Shown: positions 16,696-25,882 of the stretch, piece after piece
Layout: each line of letters opens with the position of its first letter
Numbering within the stretch: the first letter of the stretch is position 1
NCBI GenBank assembly: GCA_964371055.1
Contig: CAYJLF010000009.1
Span: 121,729-185,728, forward strand
DNA length: 64,000 bases
Direction of reading: 5' to 3'
DNA from: CAYJLF01 sp964371055
GTDB taxonomy: Bacteria; Eisenbacteria; RBG-16-71-46; CAIMUX01
The notes under the pieces: model-generated
What the model was told of the DNA's origin: nothing
What the model saw: only the letters and a program-made list of their open reading frames with translations
Database searches by the model: none
Program-made: the position numbers and the translations under genes

Positions 16696-18732
16696 CTACT
16701 CCTCGAACCGGCCACCTAAGTGCCGGGCCAGGAAGCGTTCGGCCTCCGCGTAGAACTTCAGGCGGTTCTCCGGACGCACGAATCCATGCCCCTCGTCGGG
16801 GAACTCGAGGTACTCGACCGGCTTTCCCTTCTTCTGGAGCGCGTCGCGGATCTGGATGCTCTCCTCCCGGTTGACCCGGGGATCGTTCGCGCCCTGCGCG
16901 ATGAAGAGCGGGTCCTCGAGTCGATCGATGTGCGTCAACGGGGAACGGGCGAGCAGGAATTCCCGGTCCTTCTCCGGATGGCCGACGCGTTGGTGGAGAA
17001 CGGCGATCATCGGTGCCCAGTACGGCGGAACGGTGTTGATGAAAGTGATGAGGTTCGAGGGGCCGACCATGCTGACTCCGCAGGCGTAGAGCTCGGGAGT
17101 CATCGTCAGGCCGCACAGTGCCGCGTACCCGCCGTACGACCCGCCGTAGATTCCGACCCGCTTCGGATCGGCGATCCCCTGTTCGATCAGCCAGGCCACG
17201 CCGTCGGAGATGTCATCCTGCATCTTGCCGCCCCACTCGCGGTCGCCGGCGTTGACGAACTCCTTGCCGTATCCGGTAGAGCCGCGGAAGTTGACCTGCA
17301 GGCAGGCATACCCCCGGTTGGCGAGCCACTGCGCCTCGGGGTGGAAGCCCCAGCTGTCGCGATACCACGGGCCGCCGTGCACATTGACGATCGCGGGTAG
17401 ATTGCGGCCCGGCAATCCGGGTGGAAGCGTCAGGTAGCCGTGAATGGTCCGGCCATCCCGGGCCTTGTACGAGACCGGCTTCATCTCCGCCAACGGGAGT
17501 CCGTCGAGTTCGGGCCGGTGGCTGAAGAGGAACTCCCCTTTCCGCGTGGTCGTGTCGTAGGAGTAGAAGGCGACCGGCCCGCGATCCTGGGTGAACGCGA
17601 CCGTCCAGATGCGGTCGGCGTTGTCCCGCCCGGTGATGGCGAGATCGCCTGGATTGAGTTTCCGCAGCGTGTCGAAGTGCGGCTGGATGGCCGGATCGAG
17701 GATCGTCCAGTCGCGGCGGGCGCGATCGAAGGAGACCGCCTGGATGATGCGCGTGCGCGGGTGGCGCAGCACCGACTCGACGTCGTAGATCGGATCACTG
17801 GCCACAACCTTCTGCTCGCCGGTCTCGAGATCGTAGGACCGCAACTGCGCGGCATTGGCGCCGCTGCTGGAGGTGTAGTAGAAGGTCCGGTTGTCGTTGG
17901 CGAAGGAGTGAATCTGCGTGCTCATCATGTCTTCGCTCGCGACCTTGATGATCTCGACCCAGTCACGCCCGGAGCGTTTCTGGATCGAGAAACCGCCGTC
18001 GGGCGTCGGGACCGACGCGAGACGCACGGTCAGGGTGTTGTCGACGCCCCAGTCCATCGCTCCGAGGTCGTTTTGCAGTTCCAGCGTCCGTTCGCCGGTG
18101 CGGAGGTTCAGTCGGTGAATGTCGTGAAGCTGCGGGTTGCGGTCGTTCAGTCCGATCAGGATCTCGTCCGGGATGTCCCGGTTGACCGCGATGATCTGCG
18201 CCATCACCCCCGTGAAGGGAGTGAGATCGCGTGGTTCGCCTCCCGTGGCGGGAATACTGTAGACGCGCCAGTTCTCGTCGCCGTTCAGATCCTGGAGGTA
18301 GAGGATCTGGTCACCGTTGGGAGCCCAGAAGTAGGCCATGACTCCGCGGCCGCGGTCGGCCGTGATCGGCCGATCGTCCGCCTGTCCGAGCGAACGGACC
18401 CAGATGTTCAGGACGCCCTCCACCGGAGCGAGGTACGCCAGGCGCGTTCCATCCGGGCTCAGGCTGGGATTGGCGCGAACCGGGTTGCCGAAGAGCACCT
18501 CGCGCGGGATCAGCTCCGGAGGAGCGGCCGCGAGCGCGACGGCGGAGTGCGCGAGGAAAAGGATCGCCGTCACGGCCCAGGCGAGAAGGATGGCCGCGAG
18601 AGCGACGACGGGCAGCGAGCGATCGGTGCGCCGCAAGACTGTCGCGACGGGCCGTGGCTTCCGAAGGCGGGCGAAGCTCGAGATGGGGTCAGAGGCGGCC
18701 GGGTCGGCACCGGCGAAACCTACTCTGGACAT
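16696..18732 (-). CDS. S9-family prolyl oligopeptidase / acylaminoacyl-peptidase-like, exported
   Basis: 678 residues. An Arg-rich N-terminus and a hydrophobic segment (about residues 43-70, ending 'ALAAAPPEL') suggest export with a long signal or a membrane anchor. A beta-propeller part (about 85-415, WD-like 'SPDGTRLAYL', 'PNGDQILYL') precedes the alpha/beta-hydrolase domain. The catalytic serine lies in G-G-S-Y-G-G (about 529), aspartate in 'QGANDPRVN' and histidine in 'DEGHGF'. 'NVHGGPWYRDSWGF' forms the oxyanion region. It cleaves peptides, probably short ones in the periplasm. AGGAGG precedes the start. Length and order match DPP-IV/AAP-like S9 enzymes. Confidence 0.93.
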   Translation of the reverse strand: MSRVGFAGADPAASDPISSFARLRKPRPVATVLRRTDRSLPVVALAAILLAWAVTAILFLAHSAVALAAAPPELIPREVLFGNPVRANPSLSPDGTRLAYLAPVEGVLNIWVRSLGQADDRPITADRGRGVMAYFWAPNGDQILYLQDLNGDENWRVYSIPATGGEPRDLTPFTGVMAQIIAVNRDIPDEILIGLNDRNPQLHDIHRLNLRTGERTLELQNDLGAMDWGVDNTLTVRLASVPTPDGGFSIQKRSGRDWVEIIKVASEDMMSTQIHSFANDNRTFYYTSSSGANAAQLRSYDLETGEQKVVASDPIYDVESVLRHPRTRIIQAVSFDRARRDWTILDPAIQPHFDTLRKLNPGDLAITGRDNADRIWTVAFTQDRGPVAFYSYDTTTRKGEFLFSHRPELDGLPLAEMKPVSYKARDGRTIHGYLTLPPGLPGRNLPAIVNVHGGPWYRDSWGFHPEAQWLANRGYACLQVNFRGSTGYGKEFVNAGDREWGGKMQDDISDGVAWLIEQGIADPKRVGIYGGSYGGYAALCGLTMTPELYACGVSMVGPSNLITFINTVPPYWAPMIAVLHQRVGHPEKDREFLLARSPLTHIDRLEDPLFIAQGANDPRVNREESIQIRDALQKKGKPVEYLEFPDEGHGFVRPENRLKFYAEAERFLARHLGGRFEE

Positions 18733-18874
18733 CGTGGTCGGTCCTCCTGCGTGGTAGCACCCGCTCCGGCAACCCGGCGTCTGTCCGTCCTGTCCGCCGG
18801 CCGGAGATCAAAGCTCGTACGATGATGGCCGGTAGCGGGTTGCGAGTTGTCGGGGGGAGATCGCGTCGCTTCAG

Positions 18875-19984
18875 CTAACCACGGAAGTGGTCCCACCCCC
18901 GGGGCCCGCCCGTCCGGCTCTCCCATCCTTCGATGCCGGTCACTCGAGTCGAGTCGGGCGCGATGATCTCGCCGATCTCCGTGACCGGGATCCCGGTCGC
19001 CCCGGCGATCTCTCGCGCGATCGGGGCCGCCTCGTCGGGGCGGAGAACGAACAAAAGTTCGTAGTCATCGCCGGGCGAGAGGGTCCAGTCGACACGTGAA
19101 GACCCGGTGGCCGCGGCTGCGGCCTCGAGATCCGGGTCGGAGGGAAACCGTGCGGGGTCGATGCGGGCCGAGACGTCGCTCCGCTCGCAGATCCGCGTCA
19201 GATCGCCCACCAACCCGTCGCTCAGATCGATCACGGCCGCTACCCCCTTCAGGCCGGCGAGCATCCGACCGGCCCGGAGCCGTGCGTTCGGCTCTAGAAA
19301 GGCGTGGAGCAGGGACTTAGACCAGGGGTGCTCCGATTCGAAAGTCGCGATCGCGCGGCCGGGCTTCTGGTCCGGGTGTGGCGGACCGGAGCGTCGCTCG
19401 ATCTCCCGGAGCAGGGTCAGACCCGCCGCGGCGCGCCCCGGGGAGCCGGTGCAGAAGATCCGGTCACCCGGACGGGCGCCATCCCGGCGCAGCGCGGATC
19501 CCGTCTCGACCCGGCCGATCAACGTGATGTCGCAGAACCAGTCGGGCCCGGCGCCGGTCAGGTTCCCCCCGATGATGCGCGCCGCGCTCCCTTGCAGGGC
19601 ATCCAGGAACCCGTCGTACAGCCCATCGACGAAAGAGACGGACAGAGTGGAGGGCAACCCGAGCGAGACCAAAGCGTGTCTCGGTTCGGCCCCCATCGCC
19701 GCGATGTCGCTGAGGTTGACCGTCATGGCGCGACGACCGATCGTCCGCGCCGACATCCACCGGGGAAGGAAGTGACGGCCGGCAACCTGGGCGTCGCAGG
19801 TGACGACCAGGTCCCACCCTGGTTCGGGGCGGAGGACGGCGGCGTCATCCCCGATTCCCAGGAGCAGGTCGGCGTCGCGTGGCGGGCCGGCCGTAGACCC
19901 ACCCTCCCGGCTCTCGACCAGGCGGCGAATCCGCTCGATGAGCCCGAACTCGCCCAGCTCCGCGATCGTGGTTCGTTCGTGCAT
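18875..19984 (-). CDS. thiL: Thiamine-monophosphate kinase
   Basis: 369 residues; phosphorylates thiamine monophosphate to the coenzyme thiamine diphosphate using ATP. Family hallmarks: N-terminal 'FGLIERIRRL', 'LLGIGDDAAVL' (metal/ATP-binding acidic motif), 'TCDAQVAGRHF', 'TVNLSDIAAMGAEP', 'GGNLTGA', 'VIDLSDGLVGDL' and 'SPGDDYELLFV'. It is slightly longer than the typical 320-340 because of a Gly/Arg-rich insert near residue 25 and a C-terminal extension. It is the last gene of the EamA-thiD-thiE-thiL run (63-base gap after thiE). Confidence 0.96.
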   Translation of the reverse strand: MHERTTIAELGEFGLIERIRRLVESREGGSTAGPPRDADLLLGIGDDAAVLRPEPGWDLVVTCDAQVAGRHFLPRWMSARTIGRRAMTVNLSDIAAMGAEPRHALVSLGLPSTLSVSFVDGLYDGFLDALQGSAARIIGGNLTGAGPDWFCDITLIGRVETGSALRRDGARPGDRIFCTGSPGRAAAGLTLLREIERRSGPPHPDQKPGRAIATFESEHPWSKSLLHAFLEPNARLRAGRMLAGLKGVAAVIDLSDGLVGDLTRICERSDVSARIDPARFPSDPDLEAAAAATGSSRVDWTLSPGDDYELLFVLRPDEAAPIAREIAGATGIPVTEIGEIIAPDSTRVTGIEGWESRTGGPRGWDHFRG

Positions 19985-20047
19985 CGGTCTCCTGTACCCC
20001 CGCGGGGGATCCGCCGCAGAGCTTGGGATCCGGGGCCTCGCGCGCCG

Positions 20048-20686
20048 CTAGGCTCCGTTTCGGGCGCGATGCAGGATCCCCCGCAGGCGCGCGACCACGG
20101 CCGCGGGATCGTCCGCGAGGCAGACTGCCCCCAGGACGGCGACGCCGTGCACGCCGGTGGCCAGCACCGACTCGAGGTTCTCCGGTCCGATGCCGCCGAT
20201 CGCGATGAGTGGGAGCCCGGCGTCACGGACGGCACGGGCGAGGCCGTCGAGTCCGAGGACCGGACCGGTGTCCCGCTTGGATCCGGTGGCGAAGACCGGT
20301 CCGATGCCGGCGTAGTCGGCGCCGTCGCGGCGTCGCGCGGCTGCCTCCTCGGTGTTGTCCGAAGATCCTCCGATGATCCGATGGGGTCCGAGGAGATCCC
20401 GCGCGATCGGGATCGGCAGATCGTCGTCACCCAGATGAACGCCGTCGGCGTCCGCCGCGATCGCGACGTCGACGCGGTCGTTGACCACGAGGGGAATCCC
20501 TTTTCGTCGGCAGAGTTCGCGTAAGGCGACCGCTTCCGTCACCATCCGTCGCGTTGCCCCCCCCTTGGACCGGTACTGGACGGTATCCGCTCCCCCGGCG
20601 AGGGCGGCCTGGGCCAGGTCGAGGTGGCTCCAGCGGTCCTGCAGCGATGTGTCGGTCAGGATATGGAGCCGGCCGACCCGCGTCAT
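20048..20686 (-). CDS. thiE: Thiamine-phosphate synthase
   Basis: 212 residues from the ATG at 20686, which overlaps the thiD stop (ATGA). It condenses HMP diphosphate with thiazole phosphate to thiamine phosphate. TIM-barrel landmarks: 'LHILTDTSL', 'ADTVQYRSKGGATRRM' (diphosphate-binding Q-x-R-x-K), 'LVVNDRVDVAIAADADGVHLG', 'IIGGSSDN', 'YAGIGPVFATGSK', 'PLIAIGGIGPEN'. The longer open frame running upstream is thiD read out of frame. Co-translation with thiD is likely. Confidence 0.96.
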   Translation of the reverse strand: MTRVGRLHILTDTSLQDRWSHLDLAQAALAGGADTVQYRSKGGATRRMVTEAVALRELCRRKGIPLVVNDRVDVAIAADADGVHLGDDDLPIPIARDLLGPHRIIGGSSDNTEEAAARRRDGADYAGIGPVFATGSKRDTGPVLGLDGLARAVRDAGLPLIAIGGIGPENLESVLATGVHGVAVLGAVCLADDPAAVVARLRGILHRARNGA

Positions 20687-21534
20687 GACGGCCGGCCTTC
20701 TCCCGCATCCCGCAGGAAGAAGAAGTGGTCCGTCGGCCCGTGCCCGTGTCCGATCCGGAGACCGTGACGGATCGCCCCTTCGATGTACCCTTTGGCGTTG
20801 GCGACCGCCACGTCGAGGTCGACGCCGCGGCCCAGCCAGGCGCAGATCGCGGCAGAGTAGGTACACCCGGTGCCATGGGTGGAAGACGTCTCGAAGCGCG
20901 GTCCGGAGAACTCGCGGCGCCGGCCATCGCGATCGAAAAGGACGTCGACCGCGCGATCGGCGTCGAATCCGGCCCCCTCGAGATGTCCTCCCTTGATCAA
21001 GACTGCGCGTGGACCGAGATCCAGGATCCGCTCCCCCGCCTCGTCGAGCGCCGCACGGCTTTCGATCTTCAGGCCGGACAACAACTCCGCCTCGTACCGG
21101 TTGGGCGTGACCAGGGTCGCCAGGGGCAGGAGAGCGGATCGAACCTCGTCCACGGCCTCCGGCTTCAGGAGCGCGAAGCCGCTCTTGCTGATCATGACCG
21201 GATCGACGACGAGCGGGGGCGCCGCCGACCGCGCGCGCCAGAACGAGGCGACGGCCGATACGATCGAAGCGGACGAGAGCATGCCGGTCTTGGCGGCGGC
21301 CACCTCGAAGTCCTCGAACACCGCCTCGAGTTGGGCCTCGATCAGATCGACTGGAAGATCGTGGGCGCGGGTCACGCGCACGGTGTTTTGCGCCGTGATC
21401 GACGTCAGCACCGACAGGCCGAAGACGCCGTTGGCGTGCAACGCCTTCAGGTCGGCCTGAATCCCCGCGCCGCCGCCCGAATCCGAGCCGGCGATCGTGA
21501 GGCACTGCGGGAGGGTACGGTCTGCCTGGTCCAT
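20683..21534 (-). CDS. thiD: Hydroxymethylpyrimidine / phosphomethylpyrimidine kinase
   Basis: 283 residues; a ribokinase-fold enzyme that phosphorylates HMP and HMP-phosphate. Landmarks: 'TIAGSDSGGGAGIQADLKAL' at the N-terminus, 'AVKTGML'-type 'AAKTGMLSS', 'VVDPVMISKSG', 'VTPNRYEAELLSG' and the anion-hole/catalytic 'SSTHGTGCTYSAAI' with the active-site Asp position occupied by Cys-flanking residues typical of ThiD. It starts 30 bases downstream of an EamA transporter gene on the same strand and overlaps thiE. No TPP riboswitch was seen upstream of the transporter. Confidence 0.96.
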   Translation of the reverse strand: MDQADRTLPQCLTIAGSDSGGGAGIQADLKALHANGVFGLSVLTSITAQNTVRVTRAHDLPVDLIEAQLEAVFEDFEVAAAKTGMLSSASIVSAVASFWRARSAAPPLVVDPVMISKSGFALLKPEAVDEVRSALLPLATLVTPNRYEAELLSGLKIESRAALDEAGERILDLGPRAVLIKGGHLEGAGFDADRAVDVLFDRDGRRREFSGPRFETSSTHGTGCTYSAAICAWLGRGVDLDVAVANAKGYIEGAIRHGLRIGHGHGPTDHFFFLRDAGEGRPS

Positions 21535-21564
21535 GAACTCAGAGCGTAACGCCGGTCCGGGCGC

Positions 21565-22467
21565 TCAGTCCATCCCCTTCCCCCAGAAGAGGATCGCGAC
21601 CCCCGCCACGGCGACCATCGCGCCCAGGACCGCTCGCAGCGACACCCGCTCCCGTTGCAGCAGGACGACCGCGGGAAGGACGAAGACCGGCACCATCGAC
21701 ATGATCGTCGAGGCGATTCCGGCCTGGGTGTGCTGTACGGCGACGAGCGAGAGCCAGATCCCGACGACCGGACCGATGATCGAGGCCACGAGCAGGGCGA
21801 CGAAGACCGATCGCGGCCGAAGAAGGCTACCGGCCTCGAGGGCGCGCCGCGAGAGTGCGAAGAGGATCCACACCCCGGCTGTTCCCGCCGCCATGCGGAT
21901 CGCCGAAGCCTGCAGGGGGGAAATCCCTCCGGCCATGCCGGCCTTCGACATCACGTAGCCGATGGCCTGCCCCAGCGAGGCGAGAGCGCCCAGCATGACG
22001 CCCCGGATGCGATGTCCGCGCGGAGTGCTTTCTCCTGATCGTTCCAGCACGACCCAGGTCACGCCGGCGAGCGTCACCAGCATCCCGGCGAGCGCCTTTG
22101 GTCCGGGAACCTCACCGAGGTAGAGCGCTCCCAGAATGGTCGTCATCGGCGGGGTCAGGGTGACCAGCAGGGTGGCCAGGCGAGGTCCGAGCATGCCGAG
22201 CGAATGGAAGTAGGCCCAGTCGCCGATCGTCAGGCCGATCCACCCGGAGAGCGCGAGCACGCCGACCGAGCGCCGATCCGCCGTTACGAGCCAACTCCCG
22301 CCCGAGGTGAGAAGGATGAGGACCCAGAAGACCAAAGTCGCGAAGGTGAGCCTCGCAACATTGAGCCGGAACGAACCGATATGCTTGACGACGTAGCTGA
22401 ACAGCAGCGAGGTGCCGGTCCAGCAGGCAACGGTGAGCAGAGCCGCGGTCTCTCCCAGGTGGCGCAT
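21565..22467 (-). CDS. EamA/DMT-superfamily transporter linked to thiamine genes
   Basis: 300 residues, ten membrane segments in two EamA repeats: first 'LLTVACWTGTSLLFSYVVKH', second 'GVMLGALASLGQAIGYVMSK'. 'PPMTTILGALYLGE' and 'VFVLPAVVLLQRERVSLRAV' are the conserved ends of the repeats. It lies 30 bases upstream of thiD on the same strand, so co-transcription with thiamine genes is likely; uptake or release of a thiamine precursor is a context-based inference only. It differs in sequence from the EamA protein at 9749. Confidence 0.88.
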   Translation of the reverse strand: MRHLGETAALLTVACWTGTSLLFSYVVKHIGSFRLNVARLTFATLVFWVLILLTSGGSWLVTADRRSVGVLALSGWIGLTIGDWAYFHSLGMLGPRLATLLVTLTPPMTTILGALYLGEVPGPKALAGMLVTLAGVTWVVLERSGESTPRGHRIRGVMLGALASLGQAIGYVMSKAGMAGGISPLQASAIRMAAGTAGVWILFALSRRALEAGSLLRPRSVFVALLVASIIGPVVGIWLSLVAVQHTQAGIASTIMSMVPVFVLPAVVLLQRERVSLRAVLGAMVAVAGVAILFWGKGMD

Positions 22468-22588
22468 ACCGCGGCATCATAGCGGGTGGGAAGGCCCGAA
22501 AGAACGAAAGGTCTTGCCCCCGCGTGATGGCCAGCAGGCCCTTACCGTTCAAGAGAGCAACCCGGGTGAGCAGATGAGCGGGGTCCGT

Positions 22589-23035
22589 TCAGATCATCTC
22601 GGCGATTCGCCGGGCCGTCCTTACCGGGACGGAGAGGTAGACCGATTCTCCTTCGTCATCCGCCTGGATGATGATGGTGCGGTCGCGCTTCGTGATCAGA
22701 ACGCGCGCGTCCGCGTCTTCGACCCGGACGAGATCGCAGTCGGGCAGGTCTTGAATCTCACGCAGCAGAGCGCGAACCAGTTGCCGGTCGTGATCTCGCA
22801 GCACGCCGTCGGGGCCGAACGGGGCGCCCGCGTGCCGGGCGATGGGAAGCCCGGCGTGGACGAGAACAGCCGGGATGCGGAGGCGGACGTCGCTCCCGCC
22901 GGGGCCATCCTCGCGGACCTCGATCTGGATCATGCCCAGGCTCTGCACCCAGGCGCCGACGGCTACAACCGTCAGGCAGAACCCGAGGGCGACGCCCCCG
23001 AGGATATACAGCAGCTTTCGACTCTGGCTCGGCAT
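22589..23035 (-). CDS. Exported or membrane-anchored hypothetical protein, paralogue A
   Basis: 148 residues. Basic N-terminus plus hydrophobic segment (about 8-30, 'LLYILGGVALGFCLTVVAVG') serves as signal or anchor. The remainder has the pattern 'VRLRIPAVLVHAGLP', 'DLVRVEDADARVLITKRD', 'SVYLSVPVRTARRIAEM', shared with the next gene (18 bases upstream on the same strand), which has two such units. No known family. The pair probably arose by duplication and is co-transcribed. Confidence 0.65.
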   Translation of the reverse strand: MPSQSRKLLYILGGVALGFCLTVVAVGAWVQSLGMIQIEVREDGPGGSDVRLRIPAVLVHAGLPIARHAGAPFGPDGVLRDHDRQLVRALLREIQDLPDCDLVRVEDADARVLITKRDRTIIIQADDEGESVYLSVPVRTARRIAEMI

Positions 23036-23053
23036 GGTGACACCCCCGAAGGA

Positions 23054-23659
23054 TCAGTCTGTCCCGCTGCGTTGATCGATCCAGATGTGGATCCGGGTTT
23101 CTTCTTCGTCTTCCACGACGAGGATCTCGCCGCCGTCACGCCCCATCGCTTCGATGACACGCGCCAGGTCGTCCGAGTCGAGCTGATCCCGCGCCATGGC
23201 GGTCGCCAGCTCCAACGGAACGCGCACCAACGTCGTGCTGACCTGGCCGCTTCCCTCTCCGCGATGACGCCGGGCGGGCGGATCGTCATACTCAAGGACT
23301 CGAACCTGGAGTTGTCCATCGCGGCGTGAAGCCCAGGCTTCTGTGTCCGGATCGTCGACCGGAACCGCGATCTCCTCCCCATCCCGGGCGTCCTTGAGGC
23401 GATCCAAAATGGCGGCCAACTCCTCGTGCTCGACCCCGTGATCGGCGATCGAGAGGCGAGCGTGCCGGTCGTCATCGGCCTTCTCCAGCAAGGGGAGCAC
23501 GGTCATGACGAGGGAGACGGGGACGGTGACCGTCACCTGCTCGTCGTCCCCCCCCGTCTGGTCGATCCGAACGTGGAGGTAGCGAGTGCTGTCGCCGGCG
23601 AGGGCGGCGGAGGCGAGGGCGAGCAAGAGGCTAACCAGGACCAGGATACGTCGGAGCAT
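23054..23659 (-). CDS. Exported hypothetical protein, paralogue B (two-unit)
   Basis: 201 residues with a clear signal peptide ('ILVLVSLLLALASAALAG', cleavage likely after residue 22). The mature protein contains two units of the same pattern: 'VTVTVPVSLVMTVLPLLE' to 'GEEIAVPVDDPDTEAW', and 'TLVRVPLELATAMARDQL' to 'GEILVVEDEEETRIHIWI'. Both resemble the single unit of the neighbour at 22589. Very acidic (Asp/Glu-rich), so metal or cation binding is conceivable but unproven. I do not recognise the family. Confidence 0.65.
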   Translation of the reverse strand: MLRRILVLVSLLLALASAALAGDSTRYLHVRIDQTGGDDEQVTVTVPVSLVMTVLPLLEKADDDRHARLSIADHGVEHEELAAILDRLKDARDGEEIAVPVDDPDTEAWASRRDGQLQVRVLEYDDPPARRHRGEGSGQVSTTLVRVPLELATAMARDQLDSDDLARVIEAMGRDGGEILVVEDEEETRIHIWIDQRSGTD

Positions 23660-23747
23660 GAGAACCTCCCGGGCAGGCGGCGACTTGGAACACCAGGGGG
23701 ATACGCAGGCGCCGGGGAGGGGGTTGCGGGCAAAGCCGACCGCGGGA

Positions 23748-24767
23748 TCAGCCGGCGGACCGGATCGCTTCGTCCTCCGCCGGGTAGTCGAAGGCTTCCG
23801 GGTCGATCCGGGCGGGGGGATGCGCCCGTTCCCACTCGATCGTTCGATGGAGGGCGACCTCCGGGGGGTGCTGCTCGGCGTAGCCCAGCTCCGCCCGGAT
23901 CCGGCGCGTGTCCACCACCAGGTCCTGCGCCGTGTTCATGTCGTTGGCCAGGTGCTTCGGCGTCTGATTCGGAGGGAGCACCAGGACACGTCCGTTCCAC
24001 CCGGCGGCGCGGGCGACCGTGGCCGTCCACTCGGCCTGCGTCGGCGCATCCTCTTCGGCCACGTTGTAGACCCTCCCCGCGGCGCACTCGTCGGTCACAG
24101 CGAGGGTCACCGCATGGGCCATGTCTTCTACGTAACCCTTGCTCCATCGCCACGACGCCATCCCCTCGTCCAGCAGGATCGCCGGACGTTGGTCGTCCAT
24201 GCGCTTGATCAGCGGATAGAGTCGGTGCTGGCGGTCGCCAGGGCCGTAGACCATGGGGAAGCGCAGGATCGTGCCCGGAATCCCCGGTTCGCTCAGCAGC
24301 AGGCGCTCGACCAGGATCTTGTCGTAGTGAAAGTAAGCATCATCGGGGCCTTTCACACGATCGCGATAGGGGAAGAGCCTCGTGCGCAAGGGGGCGTTCT
24401 CGCCGAGCGGAACCGGGTCGGGAGGTCCCGCCTGCTGTCCCAGCAGCCGGCCGTAGGCGCCGTAGACGTCCTGGCTACTTATGCCGACGACCCGGCGGGC
24501 CACGCCTCGGAAGACCTCGAGGCAGGTCCAGGCGTCCTGGGCCGTGATCAGGATCATGTGCAGGACGACCTCGGGGGAGAACGAACGGAGTTCCGCCGCG
24601 TGATCAAGCAGATCCTTCCGGTCACCCTGAAATCGGATCACTTCGCGCGGCAGTTCGGCCGTCGCCTGCCCCCGATGGAAGACCGCCACCTCGTGTCCGA
24701 GGGCAGAAAGCCGGCGCACGATGTGCGGACCGGTGAAGGCGGTGCCGCCGAGAACGAGAACGCGCAT
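23748..24767 (-). CDS. NAD-dependent epimerase/dehydratase (extended SDR)
   Basis: 339 residues from ATG 24767; the upstream part of the open frame is the next gene read out of frame. Rossmann signature 'VLVLGGTAFTGPHIVRRL' at the N-terminus marks NAD(P) binding; 'VVGISSQDVYGAYG' is the active-site strand, and 'YFHYDKILVERLLL' holds Lys but without the strict Y-x-x-x-K spacing, so it belongs to an atypical SDR branch. 'TILRFPMVYGPGDRQHRLYP' and 'GYVEDMAHAVTLAV' are typical of sugar-nucleotide epimerase-like proteins. Substrate unknown. It is 10 bases downstream of the Cys-rich protein gene and may share its transcript. Confidence 0.85.
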   Translation of the reverse strand: MRVLVLGGTAFTGPHIVRRLSALGHEVAVFHRGQATAELPREVIRFQGDRKDLLDHAAELRSFSPEVVLHMILITAQDAWTCLEVFRGVARRVVGISSQDVYGAYGRLLGQQAGPPDPVPLGENAPLRTRLFPYRDRVKGPDDAYFHYDKILVERLLLSEPGIPGTILRFPMVYGPGDRQHRLYPLIKRMDDQRPAILLDEGMASWRWSKGYVEDMAHAVTLAVTDECAAGRVYNVAEEDAPTQAEWTATVARAAGWNGRVLVLPPNQTPKHLANDMNTAQDLVVDTRRIRAELGYAEQHPPEVALHRTIEWERAHPPARIDPEAFDYPAEDEAIRSAG

Positions 24768-24777
24768 ACCGCTCCTC

Positions 24778-25824
24778 TCAAGCCGCCCGCTCGTCCTCCG
24801 GCACGAACTCGTCGGGGAGTCGGATGGCGAAGCTGCACCAGGGATCGCCCCGGAGGACCGTTTCGACGACCTCGGCTTGCAGCGGGCAGCCCAGCACCAC
24901 CTCCCAGTAGTGCTTGTGAAATCCCGCGCTGCACTGGCAGAAAGTCGGGGAGACCTGTGCGCTTCCGGTCCGCAGAGCATCCCGCACCCAGGGGCAATGG
25001 CAGTAGTAGTACTGGCGCTCGCGGTCGTTCGTCGCCGCGAGGTAATCGCGCGTCATGTAGGGGATCTTGGTCTCGATGAGGCGACGGCCCAGACGCACGC
25101 CCCCGGCGACATCCGGCCGGTTGCGCACGAACTCGACGACCTCCGGGGTGATCGGCTGGGTGAAGTAGAGCTTGTCCTCCTGCATCAGTCGCTCGAGATG
25201 AGCGACCTGCTCCTCCCGCCGCCGGCGGAGGAACTCGTCGAGATTGCCGGCAGCCAGGAACTTCCTCCGGTCTTCGAGGTGCGGTTCGTCCGGCAGCACC
25301 CGCAGGCTGTCGCTCAGGATCTCGCGGCAACGGGCCTCGCCCAGCATCGCCTCCATGCGCTTCATGACAAGGGCGGTGATGATGGGGCGCTCGGTCACGG
25401 GCGCGCCGAGGAGGGGGATCTCGACGCCTTGGAAGACGGCGTCCCGCGCGGCCGCGCTGACACGTTCTCCGAGGCGCTGATGGAGCCGGGCCAGCGCCTC
25501 GCTGCCATCGAGGAGCTCGACGACGGCGACGAAGGCCTCGTGGGCCCGCCGAAAGTGGAAATAGGAGGCGAGCCCGATGAAGGTCTCCTGTTCGTTGGCC
25601 CGGCGGCGGATCAGGTCCGCGGCATAGGCGCGCAACTCCTCCGCAGAGGGGAGCGGGCGGTCAGGGGACGGCCGCGCGGCAGGATCGGGGTCAGGACGGC
25701 CCGGTGATGCGCTCCGGGACTCCAGAAAGCGCTCGAATTCGGCGGCGGCCGCGGCGAAGCGCTCGATCCGCTCCGGCGCCACCTGGCGTTCTTCGAGATG
25801 AACGCGAAAGGTCGCCAGGTCCAT
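24778..25824 (-). CDS. Cys-rich protein, ATC-hydrolase-like C-terminal domain
   Basis: 348 residues from ATG 25824, which is preceded by AGGAGGG. The N-terminal half is helical and charged; the C-terminal part has clustered cysteines: 'YYCHCPWVRDALRTG', 'PTFCQCSAGFHKHYWEVV', 'LGCPLQAEVVETVLRGDPWC'. This C-x-C ... C-x-C ... C arrangement and 'VLRGDPWCSFAI' resemble the family annotated as L-2-amino-thiazoline-4-carboxylic acid hydrolase or related V4R-like small-molecule-binding domains; recall only. It may bind a metal or a hydrophobic ligand. Located between the SDR gene and a SagB-type nitroreductase. Confidence 0.65.
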   Translation of the reverse strand: MDLATFRVHLEERQVAPERIERFAAAAAEFERFLESRSASPGRPDPDPAARPSPDRPLPSAEELRAYAADLIRRRANEQETFIGLASYFHFRRAHEAFVAVVELLDGSEALARLHQRLGERVSAAARDAVFQGVEIPLLGAPVTERPIITALVMKRMEAMLGEARCREILSDSLRVLPDEPHLEDRRKFLAAGNLDEFLRRRREEQVAHLERLMQEDKLYFTQPITPEVVEFVRNRPDVAGGVRLGRRLIETKIPYMTRDYLAATNDRERQYYYCHCPWVRDALRTGSAQVSPTFCQCSAGFHKHYWEVVLGCPLQAEVVETVLRGDPWCSFAIRLPDEFVPEDERAA

Positions 25825-25882
25825 GGTTCCCCTCCTGATCAGGTCCCGGCGGCCGCTCCTCGGATCTCCGCCGCGACCAGCA

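Noticed and set aside
22468..22588. TPP riboswitch upstream of the thiamine operon
   Set aside because: No CTGAGA-type core or matching helices seen on the minus strand.
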